Shown: positions 35,451 through 45,318, numbered from the stretch's first letter. The stretch: DNA of 64,000 nt from CALGKJ01 sp049322695 (GCA_049322695.1 JBMORW010000064.1:1-64000); one strand, 5' to 3'. The notes: generated by a model from the sequence alone, not told the origin. Numbers and translations: made by a program.

Positions 35451-35480
35451 CCGGGAAAGACTTAATTTCCCGGCTATTTG
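35451..35480 (+). terminator. Intrinsic terminator before pth
   Basis: CCGGGAAA (35451-35458) / TTTCCCGG (35466-35473), then CTATTTGTTTGTT. The T-tract is interrupted. Confidence 0.7.
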
Positions 35481-35518
35481 TTTGTTATAAATAGCAGTGC
35501 TGTTACCTGGAGGTTATC

Positions 35519-36079
35519 ATGTATATAATTGTCGGATTGGGAAACCCGGGAGAAAAGTATAAATATACAAAGCATAATGTAGGCTTTATGACAATAGATT
35601 ATCTTGCATCACAGCATGGAATATCCGTAAGCAAAATCAAACACAAGGCTGTAATCGGTGAAGGCACTGTCGGCGGAGAAAAGGTGGTGCTGGCCAAGCC
35701 TCAGACATTCATGAATTTAAGCGGAGAAAGCGTTATGGAGCTTTTGCATTGGTATAAGGTTGACGTTAGCAGACTTATAGTAATATATGATGATATAGAT
35801 CTGCCAATAGGGAAGTTGAGGATAAGGCCTAACGGGAGCTCGGGCACTCATAATGGAATGAGATCAATAATATACCTGCTAAACAGCCAGGATTTTCCTA
35901 GGGTAAGGATAGGTATAGGCGGCAAGCCTGATTATATGGATCTGGCTGATTATGTTATCAGTAATTTTCATAAGGATGATATTCCAATAATGGCGGAAAC
36001 AGTCGAAAAGGCAGCAAAGGCTGTTGAGGAGATTGCTTCCAGGGGTATAAATTCTGCAATGAATAAATATAATAAATAG
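35519..36079 (+). CDS. pth: Peptidyl-tRNA hydrolase
   Basis: 186 residues, typical. It releases tRNA from prematurely dropped peptidyl-tRNA. IVGLGNPGEKYKYTKHNVGF (N-terminal signature, catalytic His in KHNVGF), AKPQTFMNLSGESVMEL, IVIYDDIDLPIGKLRIRPNG, and GTHNGMRSIIYLL are all present. GGAGG lies before the ATG. In B. subtilis the gene (spoVC) has the same place between prs/ctc and mfd. No ctc or fin homologue is found here. Confidence 0.98.
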   Translation: MYIIVGLGNPGEKYKYTKHNVGFMTIDYLASQHGISVSKIKHKAVIGEGTVGGEKVVLAKPQTFMNLSGESVMELLHWYKVDVSRLIVIYDDIDLPIGKLRIRPNGSSGTHNGMRSIIYLLNSQDFPRVRIGIGGKPDYMDLADYVISNFHKDDIPIMAETVEKAAKAVEEIASRGINSAMNKYNK

Positions 36080-36175
36080 CGCAGCATGTCTGTAGATGGT
36101 TTACTTTATATATACCATAGGGGTGGGGTGAAGAATCCGACCTCTAAGCTGTTTTTAATCTAAGGAGGTGGGAGC

Positions 36176-39100
36176 TTGAGCTTTAATAATATAATTAAGC
36201 CTTTGGAAGATATGCAGGAATATAAGCTGTTTATGCAGTCATTAAAGTCGGGAGCACAAGTTATTGAAGCCCATGGTATTTCCGATACACAAAAAGCCCT
36301 GCTTGCAGCAGCGGTAAGTAATCAGTTTGAAAAGTCCTGCATAATAGTCACTCATAATGAAATTGCAGCAAGAAAGCTGTATGAGGATGTGCACTTTTTC
36401 AACAAAGAAGCTGCCGAGCTGCTTCCTGCCGGAGAGATGATATTCCATCGCATAGATGCCAGAAGCAATGAAATAAGGCAGCAAAGACTTAAGGTTATTT
36501 CAGAGATACTGGAAAAGAAGAAGAAAATAATATGTACTTCAGTAGAAGCTTTGCTGGGGAAGCTTATTTTTCCTGAGATTTTTACATCAATGAAAAAGCG
36601 GATTGCATTGGGAGAAGCCATAGATCTGGACGAACTTCTTTTATTTTTTATTCAGTCGGGCTATGAAAGAGTCGATATGGTGGAGGGTAAGGGACAGTTC
36701 TCCATAAGAGGAGGAATTGTGGATTTTTTTCCTCCTACATCAGATAATCCCATAAGATTTGAACTTTTTGGTGATGAGGTTGATTCAATCAGATTTTTTG
36801 ATGTCATCACACAGAGATCCATAGCGAAAATCAATGATGTAATGATATATCCCGTAAAGGAGCTGTTGTTAAGAAAGGAAGACCTGATAGCAGCAGGATT
36901 TAAGCTTGAAGAGGAACTGAGTAAAAGGTGCAGGCAGCTGTCCTCAGCGAAAAAGCCGACAGGTATGTCGCCCGAGAAGCTGGAAAGAAACCTGTCTGAG
37001 GATATTGAAAGGCTGAAGCAAGGCATCTATTTTGAAGGCATAGAAAAATACATAAGCTTTTTTGGTGATAAGTTTTACAGCCTCCTTGACTATTTTGATG
37101 ATTGCATTGTAATCATAGATGAGCCAAACAGAGTTCGTCAAAGGTGTGAGAATATAGACCTGGAGTTTCAGGAACATTTTAAGCAGCTGTTGGAGTCTAA
37201 TGAAGTGCTGCCTGAGCAGTACCATGTAATGTTTACATATGACGAGCTTGTTCCGAGACTTAAGCAGTATAAGGTGATATGCTTCAATACACTTTTGAAA
37301 AGCAGCAGTGATTTCAGACCTCAAAGTATAGTCAGCTTTGTTACCAGATCAATGCATCCTTTTCATGGGAAAATAAATCTTCTCATTGAAGAAGTGGAGC
37401 ATTGGAAAAGTAAAAGATACAGGGTGTTGATACTTGCAGGTACCGGCGACAAGGGTAAAAGACTTGCAGCTGCATTGAGAGATTCGGGTATCAATGCCAT
37501 GTATAAACAAGAGCTTGACAGAGAGCTGTCCGAAGGAGACATTGTGGTTATACCCGGTACACTCAACGGCGGCTTTGAATTCAGCTCCATAAGATATTCA
37601 GTCATAAGTGAAAAGGAAGTGTATACTGTAAGCACTAAGAAACCCTCTCAAAAGAAAAAGGGAAGGGTTATTAAAGTGTTTACAGACCTGAAAATAGGAG
37701 ATTATGTTGTTCATGAAAATCATGGCATAGGGCAGTATATAGGTATAGAGAAGCTGAAGGTAGGAGGACTGACCAGAGACTATCTTCATATTCGTTATTC
37801 AGGCAATGATAAGCTCTATATACCTACAGACCAGCTTGATTTGATACAAAAGTACATCGGAGGAGAAGATAAAGGTCCAAAGCTTAACAAGCTAGGAAGT
37901 GCCGAGTGGGCTAAAACTAAGGGTAGAGCCAGGAAGGCTATTGAAAGTATGGCACAAGACCTTTTGAAGCTTTATGCTGAAAGGCAGCAGGCAAAAGGCT
38001 TTGCGTTTTCAAGGGATACTCGGTGGCAGAAGGAGTTTGAGGACATGTTCCAGTATGAGGAAACTAATGACCAATTGAAATGCATTGAAGAAATAAAAGA
38101 AGACATGGAAAGTGACAAGGTCATGGATAGACTCCTATGCGGGGATGTGGGTTATGGAAAGACTGAGGTAGCACTGAGAGCGGCATTTAAAAGTGTGATG
38201 GACAGCAAGCAGGTTGCAATACTTGCCCCTACAACCATATTAGCTCAACAGCATTATAATACATGCATACAGAGATTTTCCAGCTTTCCCATAAAAGTTG
38301 ACGTATTATCACGCTTCAAGACAGCTGCCGAGCAGAAGCGGACTCTGAATGAACTGAGAGTAGGAAATATAGATGTTATTATAGGTACACACAGATTGAT
38401 ACAAAATGATGTAGTATTCAAGGAGCTTGGTCTTCTAATAATTGACGAGGAGCAAAGATTTGGTGTAGTGCATAAGGAGAGAATAAAGGAACTGAAGAAG
38501 AACGTCGATGTGTTGACCTTATCTGCAACACCCATACCGAGAACTCTTCATATGTCCATGACAGGTATAAGAGATATAAGCATCATAGAAGAACCTCCTG
38601 AAGAAAGATATCCGGTGCAAACCTATGTAATGGAGCATAATGAGGATGTCATCAGGGATGCTATTGTAAAGGAGCTGGCAAGGGGAGGCCAGGTATACTA
38701 TCTGTTCAACAGAGTCAGAAGCATTACAAAGGTTGCTGCGAGAATAAAGGAACTGGTACCCGAGGCAAAGGTTGCTTATGCACACGGGCAAATGGATGAA
38801 AAACAGCTTGAAGATACTATGCTGGACTTCTATAATGGGGAGAGCAATGTACTTGTTTGTACCACAATAATAGAATCAGGCTTGGATATACCGAATGTAA
38901 ACACTATAATAATTACTGATGCAGATAAAATGGGGCTTTCCCAGTTATATCAGCTGAGAGGCAGAGTGGGTCGTTCCAACAGAGTCGCTTATGCATATTT
39001 TACCTATCAGAAGGATAAGGTACTAAATGAGGTTGCGGAAAAACGCCTTCAGGCCATAAGGGAATTTACCGAGTTCGGTTCCGGCTTTAAGATAGCTATG

Positions 39101-39724
39101 AGAGACTTGGAAATCAGAGGTACAGGAAATCTACTGGGCAGAGAGCAGCATGGACATATGGAAGCCATAGGCTATGACCTATACATTAAGCTGCTGGAGG
39201 ATACCTTGAGACAGTTCAAGGGTGAGCCGCCTGTATTAGAAATAGAAACAACCATTGATATTCAGGTAAATGCTTATATTCCGGAGACTTATATAGAGGA
39301 CGAAGGGCAGAAAATAGAGATTTATAAAAAAATAGCTTACATTGAAAATACTGAGGAAATGTATGACGTGGAAGAAGAAATAGAAGACAGGTTCGGGGAT
39401 ATTCCAGAGACAGTCAGGAATCTTATGAAGATTTCCATGATAAGGCATATAGCTAAGAAGTGCGGAGTTATTTCCATAACTCAAAAGACAGGGGCTATTA
39501 CTGCCAACAATGTGATAATCAAGTTCAAATCAAGTGATTATATTAAGCCCCAAGCGGCAATAATGATAGCATCACTGTACAAAAACAAGATACTGTTTAC
39601 TGCAAGTGAGCAGCCATATTTCACTTTACGCATAGATGATGAGAGAACAGAGGAGCTGCTTGAAGCAATTAAGCTGCTGCTGGAGAAAATAAATGGTTTT
39701 CAGATGCAGCAAATTACTGTATAA
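36176..39724 (+). CDS. mfd: Transcription-repair coupling factor
   Basis: 1182 residues, full length. It removes RNA polymerase stalled at DNA lesions and recruits UvrA. The UvrB-like N-terminal region (FSIRGGIVDFFPPTSDNPIR near residue 178) is followed by the CarD-like RNA polymerase interaction domain (DLKIGDYVVHENHGIGQYIG near 503), the SF2 translocase with Walker A LLCGDVGYGKTEVALRAAF near 655, LLIIDEEQRFGV motif II near 755, SATPIPRTLHMSMTGIRD, TTIIESGLDIPNVNTIII and GRVGRSNRVAYAYF, and the C-terminal TRCF domain. TTG start behind AAGGAGGTGGG. Confidence 0.98.
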   Translation: MSFNNIIKPLEDMQEYKLFMQSLKSGAQVIEAHGISDTQKALLAAAVSNQFEKSCIIVTHNEIAARKLYEDVHFFNKEAAELLPAGEMIFHRIDARSNEIRQQRLKVISEILEKKKKIICTSVEALLGKLIFPEIFTSMKKRIALGEAIDLDELLLFFIQSGYERVDMVEGKGQFSIRGGIVDFFPPTSDNPIRFELFGDEVDSIRFFDVITQRSIAKINDVMIYPVKELLLRKEDLIAAGFKLEEELSKRCRQLSSAKKPTGMSPEKLERNLSEDIERLKQGIYFEGIEKYISFFGDKFYSLLDYFDDCIVIIDEPNRVRQRCENIDLEFQEHFKQLLESNEVLPEQYHVMFTYDELVPRLKQYKVICFNTLLKSSSDFRPQSIVSFVTRSMHPFHGKINLLIEEVEHWKSKRYRVLILAGTGDKGKRLAAALRDSGINAMYKQELDRELSEGDIVVIPGTLNGGFEFSSIRYSVISEKEVYTVSTKKPSQKKKGRVIKVFTDLKIGDYVVHENHGIGQYIGIEKLKVGGLTRDYLHIRYSGNDKLYIPTDQLDLIQKYIGGEDKGPKLNKLGSAEWAKTKGRARKAIESMAQDLLKLYAERQQAKGFAFSRDTRWQKEFEDMFQYEETNDQLKCIEEIKEDMESDKVMDRLLCGDVGYGKTEVALRAAFKSVMDSKQVAILAPTTILAQQHYNTCIQRFSSFPIKVDVLSRFKTAAEQKRTLNELRVGNIDVIIGTHRLIQNDVVFKELGLLIIDEEQRFGVVHKERIKELKKNVDVLTLSATPIPRTLHMSMTGIRDISIIEEPPEERYPVQTYVMEHNEDVIRDAIVKELARGGQVYYLFNRVRSITKVAARIKELVPEAKVAYAHGQMDEKQLEDTMLDFYNGESNVLVCTTIIESGLDIPNVNTIIITDADKMGLSQLYQLRGRVGRSNRVAYAYFTYQKDKVLNEVAEKRLQAIREFTEFGSGFKIAMRDLEIRGTGNLLGREQHGHMEAIGYDLYIKLLEDTLRQFKGEPPVLEIETTIDIQVNAYIPETYIEDEGQKIEIYKKIAYIENTEEMYDVEEEIEDRFGDIPETVRNLMKISMIRHIAKKCGVISITQKTGAITANNVIIKFKSSDYIKPQAAIMIASLYKNKILFTASEQPYFTLRIDDERTEELLEAIKLLLEKINGFQMQQITV

Positions 39725-39771
39725 TATTTAATTAGGCACAAGTTAAGTAAATTCAAGGGAGAGATGAAAAA

Positions 39772-40740
39772 GTGACAAAAGCACCTAAAGTATTAGTATT
39801 AGCAGTTACTATCGCAGCAATAATTACATTATTGTTCAGTGGCTGCCAGTTTGTGCAGGTTGACCCAGAGGTTGACAAAGAAACTGTGGTTGCAGAGGTG
39901 GCAGGTGAAAATATAAAGAAAGCAGAATTCACTGAAATGTTTGATGTTATAAAGGAACAATATGAACTGCAGTTTGGTAAGGAAATATGGGAGAAGGAAA
40001 TTCAAGGCAGAAAATACATTGATGTGTTCAAGGAAAAGGTTCTCGATGCAATGGTGGACATAAAAATACAGCAGAAAAAGGCTAATGAGCTTGGCATAGC
40101 AGCTACGGAAGAGGAAGTGGAGGCTGAGCTTGCAAAAGCAAGAGAATACTTTGATACTGAAGAGAAGTTCAATGAATTCTTAAGCACAAGAAAAATGACC
40201 CTGGATTATTTCAAAAACAGTATAAGGACTGACCTGACCATAAACAAGCTGAAGGATAAGCTTACTGAAAATATTACAGTGACTGAAGAGGATGCAGCTA
40301 TATATTATTCAAATAATGTGGGCCAGTTTGAAACAGTAAGAGCAAGCCACATATTAGTGGATACTGAAGAAGAAGCAAAAAACATACAAACTCAAATAAA
40401 GGAAGGCAAGGATTTTGCTGAACTTGCCAAGCAGTATTCAAAGGACACCGGCACAAAGGAAAGAGGAGGGGACCTGGACTTTTTCAAACGCGGAGATATG
40501 GTTGAAGAGTTTGAAAAGGCTGCTTTTGCTCTAAGTCCCGGTGAAGTAAGTGAAATTGTCAAGACTCAATATGGCTACCATATAATAAAGCTTACTGAGA
40601 AGAAGCGTGAAGCTTTGGAAGATGTGATGGAAGAACTGAAAAACTCATTGATAGGGCAAAAGAAGGATAAAGAGTATGAGAATCTCCTAGAGGAAATGAG
40701 GACAGCGGCAAATATCAAGAAGAACCTGAAGAATCTATAA
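39772..40740 (+). CDS. prsA: PrsA-like parvulin peptidyl-prolyl isomerase lipoprotein
   Basis: 322 residues. Signal peptide with lipobox LLFSGC (lipidated Cys near residue 25). A SurA-N-type helical chaperone region follows (about 40-185). The parvulin domain (about 190-280) contains RASHILVDTEEEAKN, ERGGDLDFFKRGDMV and VKTQYGYHIIKL. Foldase for secreted proteins, anchored on the outer face of the membrane. GTG start behind GGGAGAG. It lies between mfd and spoVT, an arrangement not found in B. subtilis. Confidence 0.93.
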   Translation: MTKAPKVLVLAVTIAAIITLLFSGCQFVQVDPEVDKETVVAEVAGENIKKAEFTEMFDVIKEQYELQFGKEIWEKEIQGRKYIDVFKEKVLDAMVDIKIQQKKANELGIAATEEEVEAELAKAREYFDTEEKFNEFLSTRKMTLDYFKNSIRTDLTINKLKDKLTENITVTEEDAAIYYSNNVGQFETVRASHILVDTEEEAKNIQTQIKEGKDFAELAKQYSKDTGTKERGGDLDFFKRGDMVEEFEKAAFALSPGEVSEIVKTQYGYHIIKLTEKKREALEDVMEELKNSLIGQKKDKEYENLLEEMRTAANIKKNLKNL

Positions 40741-40779
40741 AAATTACCGGGTAAACAATATGCAAATCAATAGCATTAA

Positions 40780-40816
40780 GATCAATGTTCGACTTTAAAG
40801 GGCATTGGTCTTTTTT
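40780..40816 (+). terminator. Intrinsic terminator of prsA
   Basis: GATCAATG (40780-40787) and CATTGGTC (40803-40810), 8 bp with one G-T pair, followed by TTTTTT. Confidence 0.75.
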
Positions 40817-40825
40817 ATTTGCATT

Positions 40826-41204
40826 GAATTTAAGATGTGGCATATGGAAGCCTTTTTTATAACGAGTAGGAAAATATGGATTTCCTTAATGTGTTGATAC
40901 GTAGTATCAGATTTTCCGTAAGCGAGTTTCATAAAAGGCATCAATGAGTTTAAGACGTGGCATATGGAAGCCTTTTTTAAAACGAGTAGGAAAATATAGA
41001 TTTCCTTAATGTATTGATACGTAGTATCAGATTTTCCGTAAACGAGTTTCATAAAAGGCATCAATGAGTTTAAGACGTGGCATATGGAAGCCTTTTTTAT
41101 AATGCATAGGAAAGAAAGAATTTCAATAGTGTAAGCTTTCCGTCAATGCATTTCATAAAAGGCATCAATGAATTTAAGACGTGGCATATGGAAGCCTTTT
41201 TTAC
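40826..41204. repeat. Tandem array, about 3.3 copies of a 120-bp hairpin-forming unit
   Basis: Units start at 40826, 40946, 41066 (the third is 104 bp) and a partial copy at 41170. Units 1 and 2 differ at about six positions in 120. Each holds a constant block (TTTAAGACGTGGCATATGG then AAGCCTTTTTTA) and a foldable block flanked by GCCTTTT and AAAAGGC. In unit 1, GGAAAAT (40869-40875) pairs with ATTTTCC (40911-40917) and TGATAC-GTA-GTATCA caps it (40895-40909). In unit 3 the inner stem is GGAAAG/CTTTCC, a compensated change. The array fills most of the 550-nt gap between prsA and spoVT. The minus strand is open in frame because 120 is a multiple of 3, but no start signal is seen. Confidence 0.9.
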
Positions 41205-41211
41205 AAAAAAG

Positions 41212-41242
41212 TGTATAAAAAAAATTCCTTGGTAAAATAATA
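41212..41242 (+). promoter_or_regulatory. Possible SigG-like promoter of spoVT
   Basis: TGTATA (41212-41217) and AATAATA (41236-41242) with an 18-nt spacer, against a SigG pattern of TGAATA and CATACTA. The match is partial; the assignment rests mainly on spoVT being SigG-dependent in B. subtilis. Confidence 0.3.
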
Positions 41243-41290
41243 AGCTATACAAAGGTACATATGCAAATTTATCAAAAAGGAGGATAAAAA

Positions 41291-41848
41291 GTGAAGGCCA
41301 CCGGAATTGTAAGAAGAATTGATGATCTTGGAAGAGTTGTAATACCGAAAGAAATAAGAAGAACACTAAGAATCAGAGAAGGAGATCCACTTGAAATATT
41401 CACTGATAGAGAAGGTGAAGTGATACTTAAGAAATATTCTCCTATTGGAGAGCTAAGTGAATTCGCAAAAGAATATGTAGAATCACTTCACAGCTCAATG
41501 GATCATATTACCTGCATTGCCGATAGAGATACCATAATTGCAGTGGCAGGAGCACCCAAAAAGGAGCTACTGGATAAAAGGGTAAGCCCGGCACTTGAGA
41601 GAATCATGGAAGAGAAAACTACTGTCATGATGAGTGTGGCAGGAGATAGCAAAATGATAAGCATTTCAGCAGACGAGGATGGAGCATCAAAGTATACTGC
41701 TGGAGTGGTAGCGCCGATTATTTCTCAAGGTGACCCCATAGGTGCTGTAATCCTGCTGTCCAGGGAACCCAATACACAAATGGGTGATTTGGAAAGAAAA
41801 CTTGCTGAAACTGCAGCAAGCTTTTTAGGAAAACAAATGGAGCAGTAG
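41291..41848 (+). CDS. spoVT: Stage V sporulation protein T
   Basis: 185 residues, typical (about 178-185). The N-terminal AbrB-type swapped-hairpin DNA-binding domain (ATGIVRRIDDLGRVVIPKEI, RRTLRIREGDPLEIF) is followed by a GAF-like domain (about 55-185). SpoVT tunes SigG-dependent genes in the forespore. GTG start behind AAGGAGG. Placed after mfd as in Bacillus, with prsA and the repeat array inserted. Confidence 0.97.
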   Translation: MKATGIVRRIDDLGRVVIPKEIRRTLRIREGDPLEIFTDREGEVILKKYSPIGELSEFAKEYVESLHSSMDHITCIADRDTIIAVAGAPKKELLDKRVSPALERIMEEKTTVMMSVAGDSKMISISADEDGASKYTAGVVAPIISQGDPIGAVILLSREPNTQMGDLERKLAETAASFLGKQMEQ

Positions 41849-41906
41849 TTTCAATGTTTACTCCTTACAAAAGTTTAGAGCAAACAGGCCTAGCAAAACA
41901 CATATG

Positions 41907-41942
41907 AGCAGCAGTCAGATGACAGCTGCTTATTATTTTTTT
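41907..41942 (+). terminator. Intrinsic terminator of spoVT
   Basis: AGCAGC (41907-41912) / GCTGCT (41925-41930), extended by GTC/GAC inside, then TATTATTTTTTT. The remaining 200 nt up to 42147 is AT-rich with no feature I can support beyond the ribosome site of the next gene. Confidence 0.8.
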
Positions 41943-42147
41943 GCTGTAATGGTACTTTGTATTATATTTAGGTAATCATTATAATAATATATATATGAAA
42001 TATTGCATGGCTTTGGATTTTATTCTTTCTTAAGCCTCAACCCTATATTTCTGAGAATATATATGCTAAAATATATATGTTTTCATAAAATATGTATATT
42101 ACTTGAAAATACACTTTATAGCAGGTGCATTATGAGGGAGGTCCAAA

Positions 42148-43743
42148 ATGGAATCTAGAAAACAATCCTTTGTTAAAGGGGCTGCAATACTTGCAGCAGC
42201 AGGAGTAATAACCAAGATACTTGGCGCGATTTATAGGATACCTATAGGAAATATTATATCCTCAGAGGGGATGGGCTATTATCAGACTGCCTATGATGTA
42301 TACGCCTGGGCTCTGATTTTATCTGCTTATGCCATACCGACGGCTATTTCAAAGCTGACATCCGAGAAATATGAAATAGGACGTGCGGATGAAGCACACA
42401 GAATATTCAGGGTTGCCTTGGTCTTGATGCTGGTATTGGGTTTGGTAATGTCTGTCATAATGATGGTATACTCTGAGTTTTTTGCCATACTTTTCAATAA
42501 CCCCGGTGCAAGTCTTGCGATACTGTATGTTGCTCCATCTATATTCTTATTCTCAATAAGCGGAGCCTTCAGAGGCTACTTTCAGGGAATGCAGAATATG
42601 ACGCCCAGTGCAATATCACAAATTGGTGAACAATTGGGCAGAGTGGTCTTTGGATTCATCCTGGCAATTGTCTTCATACCAATGGGGTACAAGGCTGCAG
42701 CAGGCGGCACGATAATTGGAACTACTATCGGCGGATTGTTCAGTGTATTGATACTTATTTATGTATATTTTAAGAACAGGCACAGAATTAAAATAGATGC
42801 AGATTCTACAGGAGGTCATAGAGAATCCTCACTGGCCATTTTGAAGCATATAGTGGCATTCTCAATTCCTATTGCAATAGGAGGGAGCATAATACCTATT
42901 ATGAGTCTGTTGGATTCATTGATTGTAATGGATAGACTGCAGGCTGCAGGTTATATCTATGAGGATGCTGTAAGTCTTCTGGGACAGCTAAAGGGCATGG
43001 CAGGCTCTTTTATAAACCTTCCGCAGGTATTAACAGTTTCACTTGCTGCAAGTCTTGTACCTGCCATATCTGAGTCGCTTGCCAGAAGAGATTTCGAGTC
43101 TATAAAGAAAAAGTCTGAGCTGGGAATCAGGTTGAGTATAATTATAGGTTTTCCATCAGCAATGGGTTTGACGATACTCGCAAAGCCGATAATGCTATTA
43201 ATGTTTCCAAAGGAAGCAGAAAGCTTAGGACTTGCTTTAATGTATCTGGCACCATCGGTAGTATTCCTTACCCTGTTTCAGGCACTGACTGCCATTTTGC
43301 AAGGTATGGGAAAAGTGAGGATACCTCTTATTAACCTTGCAGTATGCGCGATTGCAAAGATATTTGCTACATATTATCTGACATCGATTCCCGGATTAAA
43401 TATAAGGGGAGCTGCTATTGGAACGGTAGTTGGTTATGCTATAGCATGTATATTGAATATGCTGGTTATACTTAATACTATTAAAGGCATGAATTTTAAC
43501 AGAATGTTTGTAAAGCCTTTTATAGCTACTACAGCTATGTCCATTACTGCATACTTCGCATACAGCCTGGTATTCAATGCAATTGGAAGAAATTCAATAG
43601 CAACACTTGCTTCAATGTTCATTGCAGCAGCAGTATATGGGATAGTGCTCATTGCAATTAAAGGCATAACCATAGAGGAGCTACAGCTTGCACCGGGAGG
43701 AAACAAGCTTTCCAGAATGCTGAGACGAAAAGGTATCAAATAA
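42148..43743 (+). CDS. spoVB: SpoVB/YabM-type polysaccharide flippase (MOP superfamily)
   Basis: 531 residues with about 14 membrane helices. The start ESRKQSFVKGAAILAAAGVI, TKILGAIYRIPIGNIIS and EGMGYYQTAYDVYAWALILS is characteristic of the SpoVB/MurJ-like branch. In B. subtilis yabM sits at this place (after spoVT) and spoVB acts in spore cortex synthesis; lipid-linked precursor export is likely. Which of the paralogues it equals cannot be settled from sequence alone. GGGAGG precedes the ATG; the next gene starts 12 nt after the stop. Confidence 0.88.
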   Translation: MESRKQSFVKGAAILAAAGVITKILGAIYRIPIGNIISSEGMGYYQTAYDVYAWALILSAYAIPTAISKLTSEKYEIGRADEAHRIFRVALVLMLVLGLVMSVIMMVYSEFFAILFNNPGASLAILYVAPSIFLFSISGAFRGYFQGMQNMTPSAISQIGEQLGRVVFGFILAIVFIPMGYKAAAGGTIIGTTIGGLFSVLILIYVYFKNRHRIKIDADSTGGHRESSLAILKHIVAFSIPIAIGGSIIPIMSLLDSLIVMDRLQAAGYIYEDAVSLLGQLKGMAGSFINLPQVLTVSLAASLVPAISESLARRDFESIKKKSELGIRLSIIIGFPSAMGLTILAKPIMLLMFPKEAESLGLALMYLAPSVVFLTLFQALTAILQGMGKVRIPLINLAVCAIAKIFATYYLTSIPGLNIRGAAIGTVVGYAIACILNMLVILNTIKGMNFNRMFVKPFIATTAMSITAYFAYSLVFNAIGRNSIATLASMFIAAAVYGIVLIAIKGITIEELQLAPGGNKLSRMLRRKGIK

Positions 43744-43755
43744 AGGAGAGATATA

Positions 43756-45228
43756 ATGCCAAGGATAATAGTAGTTGGTCTGGGGTCAGGTGATTACAAG
43801 CAGCTTACTCTGGAAGCCTTCGATGTTTTGAAAAACTCAGAGTCTTTAATACTGAGGACTGAAAAACACCCCTGTGTTGAATATTTAAGAAAATCAGGCA
43901 TAAGCTTTGAAAGCTGCGATGATTTATATGAAAGCGAAGCTACCTTTGAAGACACATATAGAAGCATAAGTGACAGAATTATTGAAAGGTGTCTGTCATC
44001 AGGAGAGGTTGTATATGCAGTTCCCGGACATCCGCTGGTGGCTGAGAAAACGGTTGAGCTGCTTATAGATAGATCAAATGGGCAGTATGATGTTGATATA
44101 ATACCAGCTGTAAGCTTTATTGATGCTGTACTTACTGCATTAAGGATTGATCCTGTAAAGGGATTAAAGGTTGTTGATGCATTAAGCCTGGACATGCAAA
44201 AGCCTGATACCAAGTGTGGCAATATAGTGACACAGGTTTATAACAGATATGTTGCATCAGAGACAAAGCTCAAATTAATGGAATACTATAATGACGATTA
44301 TGAACTTTATATAATAAGAGCTGCCGGCGTGAGCGGGCTGGAAAGAATAGAAAAAATTCCTCTTTATGATTTGGACAGGATTGACTGGGTGGATTATTTA
44401 ACCAGTCTATATATTCCGGCTGCAGAAGAAAGCTCGAAATACAGGTCTATGGATGACCTTGTTGCATTGATGAAACGGCTTAGAGGAGAAGATGGATGTC
44501 CATGGGACAGGGAGCAAACCAGAGTGTCACTTAAACCTTATCTGTTGGAAGAGACTTATGAGGTGCTGGATGCAATTGAGAAGGATGATATAGACCTGCT
44601 CATTGAAGAGCTTGGGGATTTGCTGCTTCAGGTGGTATTCCATGCACAGATAGCAGCTGAAGATGGAGAGTTTGATATTAATGATATAATAACCGGCATA
44701 GTAAATAAGCTTATATTGAGACATCCACATGTTTTTGGCGATGTAAAGGCAACTTCTGAGAGTGGTGCCTTAAAGAGCTGGGAGGCATCTAAAAGGAAGC
44801 AGAAGGGTATTGTAAGTTTCACTCAAACACTTACCGATATTCCTGAGGCACTACCCTCACTTATCAGAAGCTATAAGATTCAGCAGAAAGCTGCTTTAGC
44901 AGGCTTTGACTGGACTAATATAGAGGATGTTATGGATAAGGTTGCAGAGGAGCTGGATGAGCTAAAAGAGGTATATAAAGGAGAAGACAAGCACATAATA
45001 GAAGAAGAGCTGGGAGATTTGCTTTTTTCGGTAGTAAACCTTGCCAGATTCTTAAAAATTCAGCCTGAGCTTGCATTAAGAGCAGTAAATGACAAATTTA
45101 TCAGTAGATTTAGATACATAGAAGAAAATGCGACAAAACAAGGCAAAAAAATGGAAAAAATGAGTCTGGAGGAGCTGGATGAGCTCTGGGAAAGTGCAAA
45201 AATGCATAATTTAAGCAAAAAAGATTAA
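43756..45228 (+). CDS. mazG: YabN: tetrapyrrole methylase-like domain fused to MazG pyrophosphohydrolase
   Basis: 490 residues. The N-terminal domain (1-225) is a tetrapyrrole-methylase fold (RIIVVGLGSGDYKQLTLEAF, YAVPGHPLVAEKTV). The C-terminal part carries two MazG modules: LMKRLRGEDGCPWDREQTRV near residue 236, EELGDLLLQVVFHAQIA near 285 with the E-E-x-x-D metal motif, and a second EEELGDLLFSVVNLARFL near 418. MazG hydrolyses NTPs, clearing damaged or excess nucleotides. Same position as yabN in B. subtilis. GGAGAG precedes the ATG. Confidence 0.95.
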   Translation: MPRIIVVGLGSGDYKQLTLEAFDVLKNSESLILRTEKHPCVEYLRKSGISFESCDDLYESEATFEDTYRSISDRIIERCLSSGEVVYAVPGHPLVAEKTVELLIDRSNGQYDVDIIPAVSFIDAVLTALRIDPVKGLKVVDALSLDMQKPDTKCGNIVTQVYNRYVASETKLKLMEYYNDDYELYIIRAAGVSGLERIEKIPLYDLDRIDWVDYLTSLYIPAAEESSKYRSMDDLVALMKRLRGEDGCPWDREQTRVSLKPYLLEETYEVLDAIEKDDIDLLIEELGDLLLQVVFHAQIAAEDGEFDINDIITGIVNKLILRHPHVFGDVKATSESGALKSWEASKRKQKGIVSFTQTLTDIPEALPSLIRSYKIQQKAALAGFDWTNIEDVMDKVAEELDELKEVYKGEDKHIIEEELGDLLFSVVNLARFLKIQPELALRAVNDKFISRFRYIEENATKQGKKMEKMSLEELDELWESAKMHNLSKKD

Positions 45229-45318
45229 AACTAGCAAATAAAAAGAAGGATTTTTGAAAAACATATAGAATATGCTTACTGTGCTTAACTTATACAATAT
45301 TTAAATGGAGGGAACTAA

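Noticed and set aside
35270..35494. 74-codon ORF after prs
   Set aside because: It overlaps the prs end and is otherwise repeat-element sequence without a start signal.
40826..41204. CRISPR array
   Set aside because: The intervals between constant blocks are nearly identical to each other in units 1 and 2 instead of being unique, and no cas genes are nearby.
40795..41366. Minus-strand ORFs of about 89 codons with repeated protein motifs across the tandem array
   Set aside because: The repeat length of 120 is a multiple of three, which keeps a frame open. There is no ribosome binding site, and the third unit (104 bp) breaks the frame, so coding is unlikely.
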